DNA of 64,000 nt from Archivesica marissinica (Eukaryota; Mollusca; Bivalvia; Venerida; Vesicomyidae): the NCBI GenBank assembly GCA_014843695.1, contig CM026400.1, positions 47,308,221-47,372,220 of the forward strand. The letters run 5' to 3'. Positions 23,527 to 34,049 of this stretch are shown in pieces (position 1 is the first letter of the stretch; each line of letters starts with the position of its first letter). The position numbers and the translations under genes were made by a program. The notes below the pieces were generated by a model. It worked only from the letters and a program-made list of their open reading frames with translations. It did no database searches and had not been told where the DNA came from.

Positions 23527-24420
23527 ATTTCATGACAGAATGTCTGGAAGTAAACCGTGCTCTGACTACTTTGTAATGTAACCTAATACAAGCAAGCATT
23601 GGCAAACAGTGGTTCTTACAATAGGATATGATGCTCCATTTACACTTTTCAGATTGAAACACTCTTTAAGATTGATGGAATAGTCCAAAAATAGCATGGT
23701 CAAGTTATGTACATGTATCATATTTTTCGGTGTGAAATGGGTTTAAAAATCAGATCTCAATTTTTAGTAATAAACATATTGTAATATGCATTTTGTGCTG
23801 TACAATAGTGCAGTATATATTCTTTGGTGTTACCACAATCATCGTATGTCCACGCCACTGACGATTTTGTTTTGTATTTATTAATCATTGAATATGATCT
23901 GTCTGATGTAAACTGTACAAATTAAGTAGGTAGAAAGAACTTAGACGAAACCAAAGTTACCCATTTTCACATATGTGTAATATATACACAGAACGACACG
24001 AGTGTGCCAATGGAGTTGTGAATATGGCATGAGTGCCAGCACAGCAGATAGAACAAGAGCCGTATCCATACGCCTCTCATTCTATACTACTATTCTACTA
24101 CTGCGATCATTCAAACACTCATGTCGTTCTGTATTTATTACACACCAACATGTTTAAATCATCAAACAGTACAGAAAAAAGCATGATTTCACAGCATGTT
24201 ACCCATATGGCATAATATAGCATAGCTGATGACTATTGAAAGGTGCATGATACTCGGTAAAGAAAGACTTGGATCGCCCGACTTTGTGTTGTTCGTTGGA
24301 CCGGAGACTTTGAACATCCATATTATTGGTATTACAAAACACAGAGGCATGGTATGCATATCATAGTAAAGTACGTTCAATTCTATACAAAATCCTTGGA
24401 AAACAAATTGTATATGAACG
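23527..24420. other. Ginger1 3' internal non-coding DNA
   Basis: AT-rich DNA between the transposase stop and the right arm. A TATAAA..AATTTAAA stretch overlaps the stop and AATAAAC occurs near 23770, so a polyadenylation site could lie here. No second gene is supported. Confidence 0.4.
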
Positions 24421-26084
24421 TGATACCCGCGGGTGAAAATATCATTGCTATGATATCCCCCCCACCCAGCAACTCTTTCAAATTTGTCACCATCATATTT
24501 GAAATAGTCATATTTCTCTCCCATACCATGAGATAGAAGCAATACGGCAACAACATTAGTCATATTCCATGATATACAAAGGAAAAAATAAAAAATAAAA
24601 AGCGACACATTTTAAGGTGAATGAATGGTAGGTGCAACTATTAATTCTTTATATAATGAGTACAATTCCTCACTACTGCACACTCAGTCAATTGGAAGTT
24701 GTGCTATGTCAATGGATATGTTGTTTAAGACAATTAGGGGGGGGGGTGAAAATCTCATGGCCATGATATCTTCACCCGCGGGTGAAAATATCATTGCTAT
24801 GATATTTCCCCCCACCCCCAGCAACTCTTTCAAATTTGCCACCATCATATTTGAAATAGTCATATTTCTCTCCCATACCATGAGATAGAAGCAATACGGC
24901 AATATGACATTATTCCATGATATACAAGGAAAAAATTAAAAATAAAAAGCGACAAATTTTAAGGTGAAGTAGGTGCGGTGCAACTATTAATTCTTTATAT
25001 AATGAGTACAAGCGACAAATATTAAGGTGAATGGTAGGTGCATATGTCAATGGATATGTTTTTTAAGACAATTCGGGGGGGGGGGTGAAAATCTCATGGC
25101 CATGATATCTTCACCCGCGGGTGAAAATATCATTGCTATGATATTTCCCCCCCCCCCAGCAACTCTTTCAAATTTGCCACCATCATATTTGAAATAGTCA
25201 TATTTCTCTCCCATACCATGAAAAAAAAGATAGAATCAATACGGCAATATGACATATTCCATGATATACAAGGAAAACATAAAAAATAAAAAGCGACAAT
25301 TTTAAGGTGATGGTAGGTGCAACTATTAATTCTTTATATAATGAGTACAATTCCTCACTAAGGCACACTCAGTCCAATTGAAGTTGTGCTATGTCAATGG
25401 ATATGTTTTTTAAGACAATTCGGGGGGGGTGAAAATCTCATGGCCATGATATCTTCACTCGCGGGTGAAAATATCATTGCTATGATATTTCCCCCCCCAG
25501 CAACTCTTTCAAATTTACCACCATCATATTTGAAATAGTCATATTTCTCTCCCATACCATGAGATAGAAGCAATACGGCAATATGACATTAGTCATATTC
25601 CATGATATACAAGGAAAAATCAAAAATAAAAAGCGACAAATTTTAAGGTGAATGAATGGTAGGTGCAACTATTAATTATTTATATAATGAGTACAATTCC
25701 CCACTACTGCACACTCAGTCAATTGAAAGTTGTGCTATGTCAATGGATATGTTTTTTTAGACAATTTGGGGGGGGTGAAAATCTCATGGCCATGATATCT
25801 TCACCCGCGGGTGAAAATATCATGGCTATGAGATTTTCACCCCATCCCCTGCAAATCTTTCAATTTTGTCACCACCATATATAAAATAGTCAGATGACTC
25901 TCACATACCATAAGATAGAAGCAACACAGCAACAAGAACGTTTGACAAAAATATTGGGGGGCGGGTGAAAGTCTCATAGGGGGGGTGAAAATCTCATGGC
26001 ATTTTTTTCACCCGCGGGTGAAAATGTCGCGCGATATTTTCACCCGCGGGTGAAAAAATAGGCGGGTGAAAATATCATATGACA
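24421..26084 (-). repeat. Ginger1 right terminal arm with about five inverted units
   Basis: Reverse-oriented copies of the left-arm unit start near 24421, 24600, 25020, 25300 and 25680. Each has the CCCGCGGG palindrome, a C-run, GCAACTCTTTCAAATTTG and the AT-rich ACTATTAATTCTTTATATAATGAG segment. The last 110 bp are the reverse complement of the left terminus. The number of units differs between the arms, so unit number changes by unequal exchange or slippage. Confidence 0.8.
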
Positions 26085-26088
26085 CCGG
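26085..26088. repeat. Right CCGG target-site duplication
   Basis: CCGG lies directly after the element's terminal TGACA and is also the CCGG of the first right-hand minisatellite monomer. Confidence 0.85.
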
Positions 26089-27050
26089 TAATACACTGAT
26101 TGTCTGCCTTATTGCCTCCGTATTACTGTTTTCTAATTTTTTTACATTCCCCGGTATTACTTGATTGTCTGCCCATTGCTTCCGGTATTAACTGCTTTCT
26201 ACATTATTACTTCCGAGACTGATAGTATAACCTTTTTACTTTCCGGTACCACTGAGAGTAGACCTTACTCTATCCGGTATACTTGATTGTCTAAAGTATT
26301 ACTTCTGGTATTAACTGATGTCTGCCCTATTGCTTCCGTAATTATGATTGTCAACCTTATTACTTCCGGGTATTACTGATTGTCTGCCTTATTGCCTCCG
26401 GTATTACTGTTTTCTACCTTTTTACTTCCGGTATTACTGATTGTCTGCCCTATTGCTTCCGGTATTACTGATTTCTACATTATTACTTCCGTTAGTACTG
26501 ATTGTATACCTTTTTACTTTCCGGTATTACTGAGAGTATGCCTTACTCTTCCGGTATTACTGATTGTCTACCTTTTTACTTCCGGTATTACTGATTGTCT
26601 GCCCTATTGCTTCCGGTATTACTGATTTCTACATTATTACTTCTGTTAGTACTGATTGTATACCTTTTTACTTTCCGGTATTACTGAGAGTATACCTTAC
26701 TCTTCCGGTATTACTGATTGTCTACCTTATTACTTCCGGTATTACTTATTGTACACATTTTTTACTTCCGGTATTACTGATTGTCTACCTTATTATTACT
26801 TCCGGTATTACTGATTATCTACCTTATTATTACTTCCGGTATTACTGATTGTCTACCTTATTATTACTTCCGGTATTACTGATTGTCTACCTTATTATTA
26901 CTTCCGGTATTACTGATTATCTACCTTATTATTACTTCCGGTATTACTGATTGTATACGTTATTATTTCCGGTATTACTGATTGTCTACATTTTTACTTC
27001 CGGTATTACTGATTGTAAACTTTATTACTTCCGGTGCTACTGACTATACA
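26085..27050. repeat. 31-34-bp minisatellite with a CCGG in every monomer, about 30 copies
   Basis: The monomer is roughly ACTTCCGGTATTACTGATTG plus TCTACCTTATT, with 34-bp variants carrying an extra TTA. Early monomers (26085-26500) are more diverged, later ones more uniform. One diverged monomer lies left of the Ginger1 element at 16331-16361. Confidence 0.88.
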
Positions 27051-27054
27051 ATAT

Positions 27055-27230
27055 TACAGGCCGTGTCTCATTTATATGAAAAAGTTGGCAGTTTCTTACG
27101 GAGGTTGGTGCACCCAAATACTGGTTAACCGCTGGAGCCTGCCCAGGAAAGGTGTTGTTAGGTAAACTGCCCGCCGGCGATATAGCCCAAAATGGTGCTG
27201 ATTGCAGGCGTAAAACCCGAAATATAAATA
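27055..27230 (+). mobile_element. SINE-D, head-less
   Basis: Starts at GGCCGTGTCTCATTTATATG and continues to GCCCAAAATGGTGCTGATTG and CCCGAAATATAAATAAATAA. It sits at the end of the CCGG minisatellite. Confidence 0.8.
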
Positions 27231-27411
27231 AATAAATAAACAATATTACAATATGAATTATAAGTTATAATGTATGACGACTTGATTTTACTTGATTTTT
27301 TCGTTTCACTTCAGGCATGCCGGATTGTATGCCGTTTTCTATGACATCATTAACCCTGGATGCCATAGCGGGAAGAGAAGAAGAAGCCGTCGTCGTCGAC
27401 TACATACTGAA

Positions 27412-27634
27412 AGGTAGGTGGTCCAGTGGTAGAGCGTCGGATTTGGAATCGAACGGTCCCGGGTTCGATACTCGGTCAGGCCACGTATGTAGTGTCATTG
27501 AGCAAGGCACCTCACACACACATTGCTTAGTACTGGTTAATCGCTTAGGTCGGCTAAGCCTGCCCAGGAAAACATGTCTAAGTCCCCGAGAGGGGTTTGA
27601 CATTAAAGGAACATACATGTATACTGACAGGTAG
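27412..27634 (+). mobile_element. SINE-E copy 1
   Basis: The head GGTGGTCCAGTGGTAGAGCG (A) and CCCGGGTTCGATACTCGG (B) is tRNA-like, followed by GTAGTGTCATTGAGCAAGGC and AGCCTGCCCAGGAAAACATG. The head keeps much tRNA sequence but continues without a break into SINE body, so it is not called a tRNA. Confidence 0.78.
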
Positions 27635-27890
27635 GCAGCAAATATACTTATATACTACAATCGACGTTTTTTTAAATCATTTTTAAAACAAGGCTTTTAT
27701 TATAAAAAGTGTGTTGGTATTTGAACACAGTGAAATGCAGGTCATTCATTAAAAATCGAAAATTGCCGTTTAAAATGGTCAGGAGGGGGGGGGGGGTACT
27801 GTGGCGTAAGAGGAGGCCGAGGGTCGAGTTGAATAGGGTACGGGTTGACAGCGTATATGTTTATGTATGTGAGGTGTATGTAGCCTGGGT

Positions 27891-28125
27891 TCAGGCGGAT
27901 CTGCAGTCCGGTGGTAACACGCTGGACTGGTAATCCAGGGATCGCAAGTTCGATCCCCCGTCTTACCCTAATAAAATTAACAGTGCACGTAAAAGAACCA
28001 GATGAGACTCTGGAATGGGTCTCTGTCTGTATCATTGCACTATCATCCAAAAATCTAAAATGACTAATCTCTTCAGGAGGCGTCGCTCATATGGGCAACC
28101 GGTAGCGACGATAAATAAACATAAA
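27891..28125 (+). mobile_element. SINE-A with central deletion
   Basis: Head intact to TAATAAAATTAACAG, then directly GTGCACGTAAAAGAACCAGA; the GGTGGGAC..CACCG segment is missing. Tail GCGACGATAAATAAACATAA. Confidence 0.83.
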
Positions 28126-28227
28126 ACACACACTAATATACGTGTCTAAGGCATGTAGTTAATTATCAACTTTCGATTAGTTTTTATAGAAATTATATTT
28201 TATTTAGTGCAATTGGCTGATGCAATG

Positions 28228-28996
28228 TTACATTTAAGCGACATTACGTCGCATAAAGCAATTGAAATGCATTTTTCACGTATAAATGCATTGCTACTAC
28301 AAATTCTTCCGAATACATTCGAACACTAACATTGAATCAATAAACAGTGTTTTTGTGGATTGAAAGTATGATTTCATATATCGGTCATACATGCTCCTGT
28401 ATAGATGTTTAGTTTATACAAATTTATTTTAGCTTGGCGTTTATTTGTCTTCGGAGTCAATCTAAACACGAGATATGTAGTTTAGAGATACTTTAACTAA
28501 GAATAGTCTATAAATAAATAGGCACAGACAGATGTGAGATATAACGGTAAATCTGTACCATAAATCGTGTTATTCAGGATATTGTTTGGCAATATTAAAC
28601 TGAGACATTTGCATATTCCGTGAACTTACTTCGTTTATAATCGGATTTCCGAAGTAAAATATGAGCTTTAGATTATGGTACACTTACTTACTGACTTGAT
28701 TCAAATATTAACGGTAAAAACCTAACGTATGTCCTGGTCGTAGTTCACGGAAACTTACGAAGGCTTTGGCGGAGATTAATGAGTTCAGTTTAATGTTGCC
28801 AAGTAATACACCAGTTGTATTACGCATGGATGTTTACATTATGTTGCTATGTCAACAAACCGCGTATACGACGTTTGTTTATTAGTTGAAATACTCAGTA
28901 TTTGAGGCAAATATTTGGGAAAATAATTATACCATATAATAGGAAAATACATTCAGTTAGAAATTTTTGTTTTCACTGATATAGTGTCGCTTTAAA
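28228..28996 (+). mobile_element. MITE M2, long copy
   Basis: Left end TTTAAGCGACATTACGTCGC, right end GATATAGTGTCGCTTTAA. The interior shares with 56540-57022 the stretches CACTAACATTGAATCAAT, GAGATATAACGGTAAAT, TGTTATTCAGGAT and GAAATACTCAGTATTTGAGG. It carries about 280 bp of extra DNA after 28575 and a 27-bp SINE-B tail scrap at 28408-28434. No ORF; non-autonomous. Confidence 0.75.
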
Positions 28997-29120
28997 AGAT
29001 AAACTTCATGATTTCGTACACGTACACGTACTACTCGAACACAGAACACTCTATTACTCGTACTGTGGACATTTCTTGTTGTTTTTTAAATAATATTTTA
29101 TTGCATTTTGTTCATACATT

Positions 29121-29352
29121 AGTTTATACAAATTTATTTTAGCTCGATTGTGAAACAAGTACTTATAACATATATTAATCACTCTCGAGACCTCATTCAT
29201 GATGGAATCCATCGCCACGAGGGAGAGAGAAGAGGCATGTGGAATTTAAATGCCTTGCCTAAGGGCACACTCGAAACTGCTCCAGCGGGGCTCGAACTCC
29301 GGGCCTTTCGCACATGAAGCGAACGCGCTACCACTGAGCTACCACGACTTCC
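29121..29352 (-). mobile_element. SINE-B, full length
   Basis: Reverse: tail TAGTTTATACAAATTTATTT, body CATGATGGAATCCATCGCCA, head end TACCACTGAGCTACCACGAC. Confidence 0.86.
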
Positions 29353-29825
29353 ACAGTGACATATGTGTATTGTATTGGATTTTATGATAATGAAACGGTT
29401 TATCAAACAATAAACAAACACTTGTCGCGTTAATTGACGCCCAATTAAGACTGTTCAAAAAGTCAACCGGTTATCAATCACATGTAATTTCGCAAATCAC
29501 TCATATTTAAAATTAATTGTTGACCGGGTTCATAGGTTCAACGTGTGTTTGAAAACACTTCGTTCAATATTCATAAGGTCTTCATGCATGCATGTCTAGT
29601 TATGAAAATAAGTAAATGTTGCTGGAATTGTTGTCTCCTCTGTATCCTGCATTATCTTCCACAAATATAAAATTACTAATATATATATATACTGATGCGC
29701 CGCCCCGATTAACCAGGGGACGACGTCAAATACAGGCAACAACACTGTAAAAAAGAGAAGTGAATGTGGTATTGGATGACTCTTGTTTTCTTGCATATTT
29801 TGCGGTATGATTATTATTGCACTAT

Positions 29826-30131
29826 CCTCCAACATCTAAAATTACTCTGGAATGGGTATCTGCCTGTATCATTGCACTATCCTCCAAATAGCTAAACTGA
29901 CTCTGGAATGTGTATCTGTCTGTATCATTGCACTATCCTCCAAACATCTAAAATGACTCTGGAATGGGCCCCTGTCTGTATCATTGCACTATCCTCCAAT
30001 CATCTAAAATGACTCTGGAATGGGTATCTGTCTGCATCATTGCACTATCCTCCAAACATCTAAAATGACTAATTTCTTCAGGAGGAGTCACTCAAATGGG
30101 CAACCGGTAGCGACGATAAATAAACGTAAAA
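29826..30131 (+). repeat. SINE-A whose central segment is tandemly repeated, about four extra copies
   Basis: A 57-bp segment (CTCTGGAATGGGTATCTGTC, TGTATCATTGCACTATCCTC, CAAACATCTAAAATGA) occurs about five times before the normal SINE-A tail GGCAACCGGTAGCGACGATA. Confidence 0.88.
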
Positions 30132-30328
30132 CACACATGTAAATAGGTATACTTAGTTGGAATCCTTTGTTTTTACTGTTGTTCCCTAACCATATGTTGC
30201 TGTATAATAGTAATATGGTATGCCAATAATTATCTCCTACATTTGTTGTCATAATTTTATACTTATGTTGTAGAATGTAATATTGCTATGTCACTAAAAA
30301 CTGTATAGTTTATGTGAATAAAATATGT
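30132..30328 (+). mobile_element. LINE-like 3' UTR leading into the TTCG array
   Basis: AT-rich DNA ending GTGAATAAAATATG, like the LINE ends near 2575 and 5940, directly followed by TTCG repeats. The microsatellite may have grown from the retrotransposon's terminal repeat. Confidence 0.5.
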
Positions 30329-31070
30329 TCGTTCGTTCGTTCGTTCGTTCGTTCGTTCGTTCGTTCGTTCGTTCGTTCGTTCGTTCGTTCGTTCGTTCGT
30401 TCGTTCGTTCGTTCGTTCGTTCGTTCGTTCGTTCGTTCGTTCGTTCGTTCGTTCGTTCGTTCGTTCGTTCGTTCGTTCGTTCGTTCGTTCGTTCGTTCGT
30501 TCGTTCGTTCGTTCGTTCGTTCGTTCGTTCGTTCGTTCGTTCGTTCGTTCGTTCGTTCGTTCGTTCGTTCGTTCGTTCGTTCGTTCGTTCGTTCGTTCGT
30601 TCGTTCGTTCGTTCGTTCGTTCGTTCGTTCGTTCGTTCGTTCGTTCGTTCGTTCGTTCGTTCGTTCGTTCGTTCGTTCGTTCGTTCGTTCGTTCGTTCGT
30701 TCGTTCGTTCGTTCGTTCGTTCGTTCGTCGTTCGTTCGTCGTTCGTTCGTTCGTTCGTTCGTTCGTTCGTTCGTTCGTTCGTTCGTCGTTCGTTCGTTCG
30801 TTCGTTCGTTCGTTCGTTCGTTCGTTCGTTCGTTCGTTCGTTCGTTCGTTCGTTCCGTTCGTTCGTTCGTTCGTTCGTTCGTTCGTTCGTTCGTTCGTTC
30901 GTTCGTTCGTTCGTTCGTTCGTTCGTTCGTTCGTTCGTTCGTTCGTTCGTTCGTTCGTTCGTTCGTCCGTTCGTTCGTTCGTTCGTTCGTTCGTTCGTTC
31001 GTTCGTCCGTTCGTTCGTTCGTTCGTTCGTTCGTTCGTTCGTTCGTTCGTTCGTTCGTTCGTTCGTTCGT
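30329..31070. repeat. TTCG microsatellite of about 740 bp
   Basis: About 185 TTCG units with a few changes, most between 30725 and 31015 (single-base losses giving GTCG, and CCG variants). Long Phe-Val-Arg-Ser or Asn-Glu-Arg-Thr frames are artefacts. Confidence 0.98.
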
Positions 31071-31079
31071 ATAATAAAT

Positions 31080-31590
31080 GTGATTTTATCAAACTCGTGT
31101 TAATTAACTGATAACATTGTTTTACAAATAAATACCCGTTGCATATACTGTAAGAGATCTTTCGAGATATAGTCATTTAACAATTATAAGAAGCGACAGT
31201 GGAATAATATTTCTAGCATGTTGTGCAAAGGAAACAGGGACTGACCAGTGTCTCTTCATTGTGTACATATACTACCACAAGTTACAACAACGGACGCAAC
31301 GAGAGTAAACTATAATTATTATTACTTCAAATGTACCGCGTTCAACACAGACCCATGGCGAGATGCTATCTTTTTAATTACGAATAGTTAATGCGATGTT
31401 CGCATGTTTGGTTAGTATGTGCATTTTAACAAATCATTTATATTTTGTTTATTAATTTACATTTCTAAAAGCAGCAGATTGCTGACTGTCGTCTACGGAG
31501 GAAAACTGTCGCCTGTCAGAAAAACGTGTTCTATCACGAACCCTGATCTGGCTTGGATGGAAATAGCTCTGTATAGTTTAGCTTTCATCT
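31080..31590. other. No recognised feature
   Basis: AT-rich DNA between the TTCG array and a MITE. No coding similarity. Confidence 0.4.
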
Positions 31591-31596
31591 TTATTA

Positions 31597-31912
31597 AAGC
31601 GACATTACATCGCAAAGAGCCCACATATGCATTGTTCACGTATAAATGCATTGCTACTACAAATCTTTCCGAATACATTCGAACACAAATATTGAATCAA
31701 TAAACAGTGTGTTTGTGGTCTACAAACTTTCAAAAGTGAATGTAGGATTTCATATATCGGTCATCCACGCTCCTGAATTGACATATCATTGTTATTGTAC
31801 GTTTGTCGCTTAGAGATACTAAATTTAACTAAGATTAGTCTATAAATAAATATGCATAGGCACAATGTAAGATATAACGGTAAATATGTACCACAATTCC
31901 GCTGTTTGTTTT
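31597..31912 (+). mobile_element. MITE M2, 5' part, cut by SINE-A
   Basis: Starts TTAAAGCGACATTACATCGC and matches the left half of M2 to GATATAACGGTAAATATGTA. A reverse SINE-A begins directly after, and the right half of M2 is absent. Confidence 0.74.
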
Positions 31913-32082
31913 TTACGTTTATTTATCGTCGCTACCGGTTGCCCATATGAGCGACGCCTCCTGAAGAGATTAATCATTTTAGATATTTGGAGGATAGTGC
32001 AATGATACAGACAGAGACCCATTCCAGAGTATTCTCTGGTTCTTTTACGTGCATGGTGTAAAGCACCGACACGAGACCTCAA
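31913..32082 (-). mobile_element. SINE-A, head-less
   Basis: Reverse tail ACGTTTATTTATCGTCGCTA to GACACGAGACCTC; the tRNA-like head is missing. Confidence 0.82.
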
Positions 32083-32239
32083 GTTGACTGTCTGAATTTC
32101 CTAATCAGTTGCTATCATACAATTGTATCACAAATCAAGCATTATTCACGTTTCGCCGTAGCCGTCGGAAAGCCATCCCTTTTTAACATTTCTAATGTAC
32201 TTGGATATTGTTGAAGAATATATAAATTGTGCCGATTGT

Positions 32240-32700
32240 GCCATTAGGCAAGGCATTTAAATTCCACATGTCCTCTTCTCTCTCCCTCGTGGTGATGGAT
32301 TCCAGTGCAAACTTAATATAGTTCGATTGTGAAACAAGACTTTACAACATTAGATTGATCGCTCTCGAGACCTCATTCCTGATGGAATCCAGGTACACCG
32401 GTTTCCTCCCACATGAATGACCACATATACGCTTGCATCCGAGCCAACGAGAGTGATTAATATAAGTTGTTAAAACTTGCTTCGCAATCGTTGTAGAATA
32501 ATAAAGCTTTTTAAAAAAGAAAGGAAGATGGAAGCCATCGCCCGAGGGAGAGAAAGAGAGAGAAGACCGATTGTGCAATGTACGTGTCTTGCCAACGGGT
32601 ACAATCGTAACGGCTACAGCTGGTGCAGGCGCGAACTTCGGGCCGCCTTTCATACCTAAGGCGGACGCCGGAGCTATCACTGCGCTATCACGACTTCCTC
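32240..32700. mobile_element. Composite of two SINE-B parts and a SINE-C part
   Basis: In order: forward SINE-B body (TAGGCAAGGCATTTAAATTC to GTGATGGATTCCA, 32240-32305), reverse SINE-B tail (GTTCGATTGTGAAACAAGAC to TGATGGAATCCA, about 32318-32389), forward SINE-C 3' part (CCGGTTTCCTCCCACATGAA to CAATCGTTGTAG, 32398-32500), then reverse SINE-B body and head (GAAGCCATCGCCC to CACTGCGCTATCACGACTTC, 32528-32697). Reading inward, the reverse SINE-B was split by the SINE-C. Confidence 0.7.
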
Positions 32701-32704
32701 GTAC

Positions 32705-33260
32705 AGTAATGTATCCAGCTATAGCTTCAACTTCAACGAGATACTCATCAACGCCACTGACGACATCTACTAATCGTCTTTTGCTTAGTTAAACTTTAGT
32801 AACTACGTATGGTATCAGTTTTATACCGATCAAAAGTTAAACTAATTCTTGCGGTTTCCAAAGTGTGCTCTACCACCAACAAAGAACCAAGATATTTAGG
32901 TATCTACTTAAGTGTGAAACATTCCGACTGATTACCGTTAACCACAGGAGTTTGATCAATTTTACAAACAAAATATATTTTATTTATTATATCAAACTAG
33001 ATCTAGGTATTAGATCGTTTGGTTTAAACATATTTTATTTATCAAGATAAACATGACATATTACATCTGTACATATAACATCCATACAATACAACTATCA
33101 AGACAAGTGGATTGGATTGAAAGCTACAGGAGCTTATAGTAATTCTCTCCACTTAGATCGTTTGCGAAGTTCTTTTATTTCATTTGTTTTAGATCTTGAT
33201 ATGCATTGAGTTAACTAGTTGTCACCCTTGTGGCTTCGTAAATATAGCTAGCTGGTTGGG
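32705..33260. other. No recognised feature
   Basis: AT-rich DNA without supported gene or repeat. Confidence 0.4.
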
Positions 33261-33267
33261 ACGTGGG

Positions 33268-33530
33268 GATTCTGTGGCCGAGGGGTTCAGTTGTTGATGT
33301 CAAATCACTTGCCCCTCTCCGATGTAGGTTCGAATCCATCTGAGACGTCGAATTCCTTAAAGTGAGGAGGCTGTGCAGCTAGTTTGTGGAAGGTTTGTGG
33401 TTCTACTTGGGGCGTCTGAAATACTGCTGGGAGAGGCACAGTGGGTCTTCTTCCAGCAATACTAGCTGTATATTCACCATATGGCCTAAGTTGTTAATTC
33501 GTTCGAATTTAAACCCCAAACACAAAACAA
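33268..33530 (+). mobile_element. SINE-F, full length
   Basis: Head GGGGATTCTGTGGCCGAGGG, B box GTAGGTTCGAATCC, body GTTTGTGGTTCTACTTGGGG and CACCATATGGCCTAAGTTGT, A-rich end. Confidence 0.75.
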
Positions 33531-33564
33531 GCAAACATATATGGTTGAGGTCCGTTATTGAGTT

Positions 33565-33775
33565 TCAATCTTATTTTTTATTTAACCAGATTGTATTGCA
33601 AATCAATAGTACATATGTCATACACGTAAAGATACAATACATAGCATGAACATACAAATGGTTTGGGCCACAAGTTTTAACAACATTAGACAACAGCCCG
33701 CACCAGACAACGGCCCACATATATAGTATTGTCTGTGTGCATAGCATATTATAAAACAAAACATGAACAAGAATC
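33565..33775 (-). mobile_element. LINE 3'-end-like repeat, reverse
   Basis: In reverse this matches 2440-2580 around the TTGTTAAAACTTGTGGCCCA segment and ends in an A-rich tail (TTATTTTTTATTTAA on the + strand). Confidence 0.5.
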
Positions 33776-33864
33776 AACAGTACATAGCCATTCAATGTTA
33801 ATGAATTATATGAGATTTATATATGAACTGTTGTAATGTATATTTTATTGTCCAGCGTAGCCTT

Positions 33865-34045
33865 GGGAACAGGCGTTGATATATTTTGCCTGATCAGTCA
33901 TATAAATATATTTTAATACCAAGATCATTAATTGGGCCGTATTGAGTTTCTGAACAGGCGTTGATATAATATTATGTTGCCTGGTCAATCATATAAATAT
34001 ATTTTAATACCGAGATCATTAATTGGGTCGTATTGAGTTTCTGAT
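33865..34045. repeat. Tandem duplication of about 110 bp
   Basis: AACAGGCGTTGATATA, CCTG(A/G)TCA, and ATATAAATATATTTTAATAC to GTATTGAGTTTCTGA occur twice in a row. Confidence 0.82.
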
Positions 34046-34049
34046 AATA

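Larger units (their letters stand above)
16362..26084 (+). mobile_element. Ginger1-type DNA transposon, complete, with CCGG target duplication
   Basis: The element starts TGTCACATGAGATTTTCACC and ends with the near-inverse GGGTGAAAATATCATATGACA. CCGG flanks both ends (16358-16361, 26085-26088). Left and right termini continue as inverted repeats through long blocks rich in TTTTCACCCGCGGGTGAAAA palindromes. Inside is one + strand transposase gene (19779-23526) with a Gypsy-like integrase and an OTU protease domain. TG..CA termini, CCGG target duplications, a GPY-motif integrase and a C-terminal OTU or Ulp1 protease are the published hallmarks of Ginger1 elements. At 9.7 kb with arms of roughly 0.7-1.7 kb it is large for the group. 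Transposition competence is doubtful because of an apparent frameshift near 21775. Confidence 0.9.

Noticed and set aside
27412..27490. Functional tRNA gene
   Set aside because: The head has A- and B-box-like sequence but runs into a SINE body repeated at 60741. The same reasoning applies to all other tRNA-like heads in the window.
30310..31176. Long frames of FVRS or NERT repeats on both strands
   Set aside because: Translations of the TTCG microsatellite; no non-repeat domain is attached.
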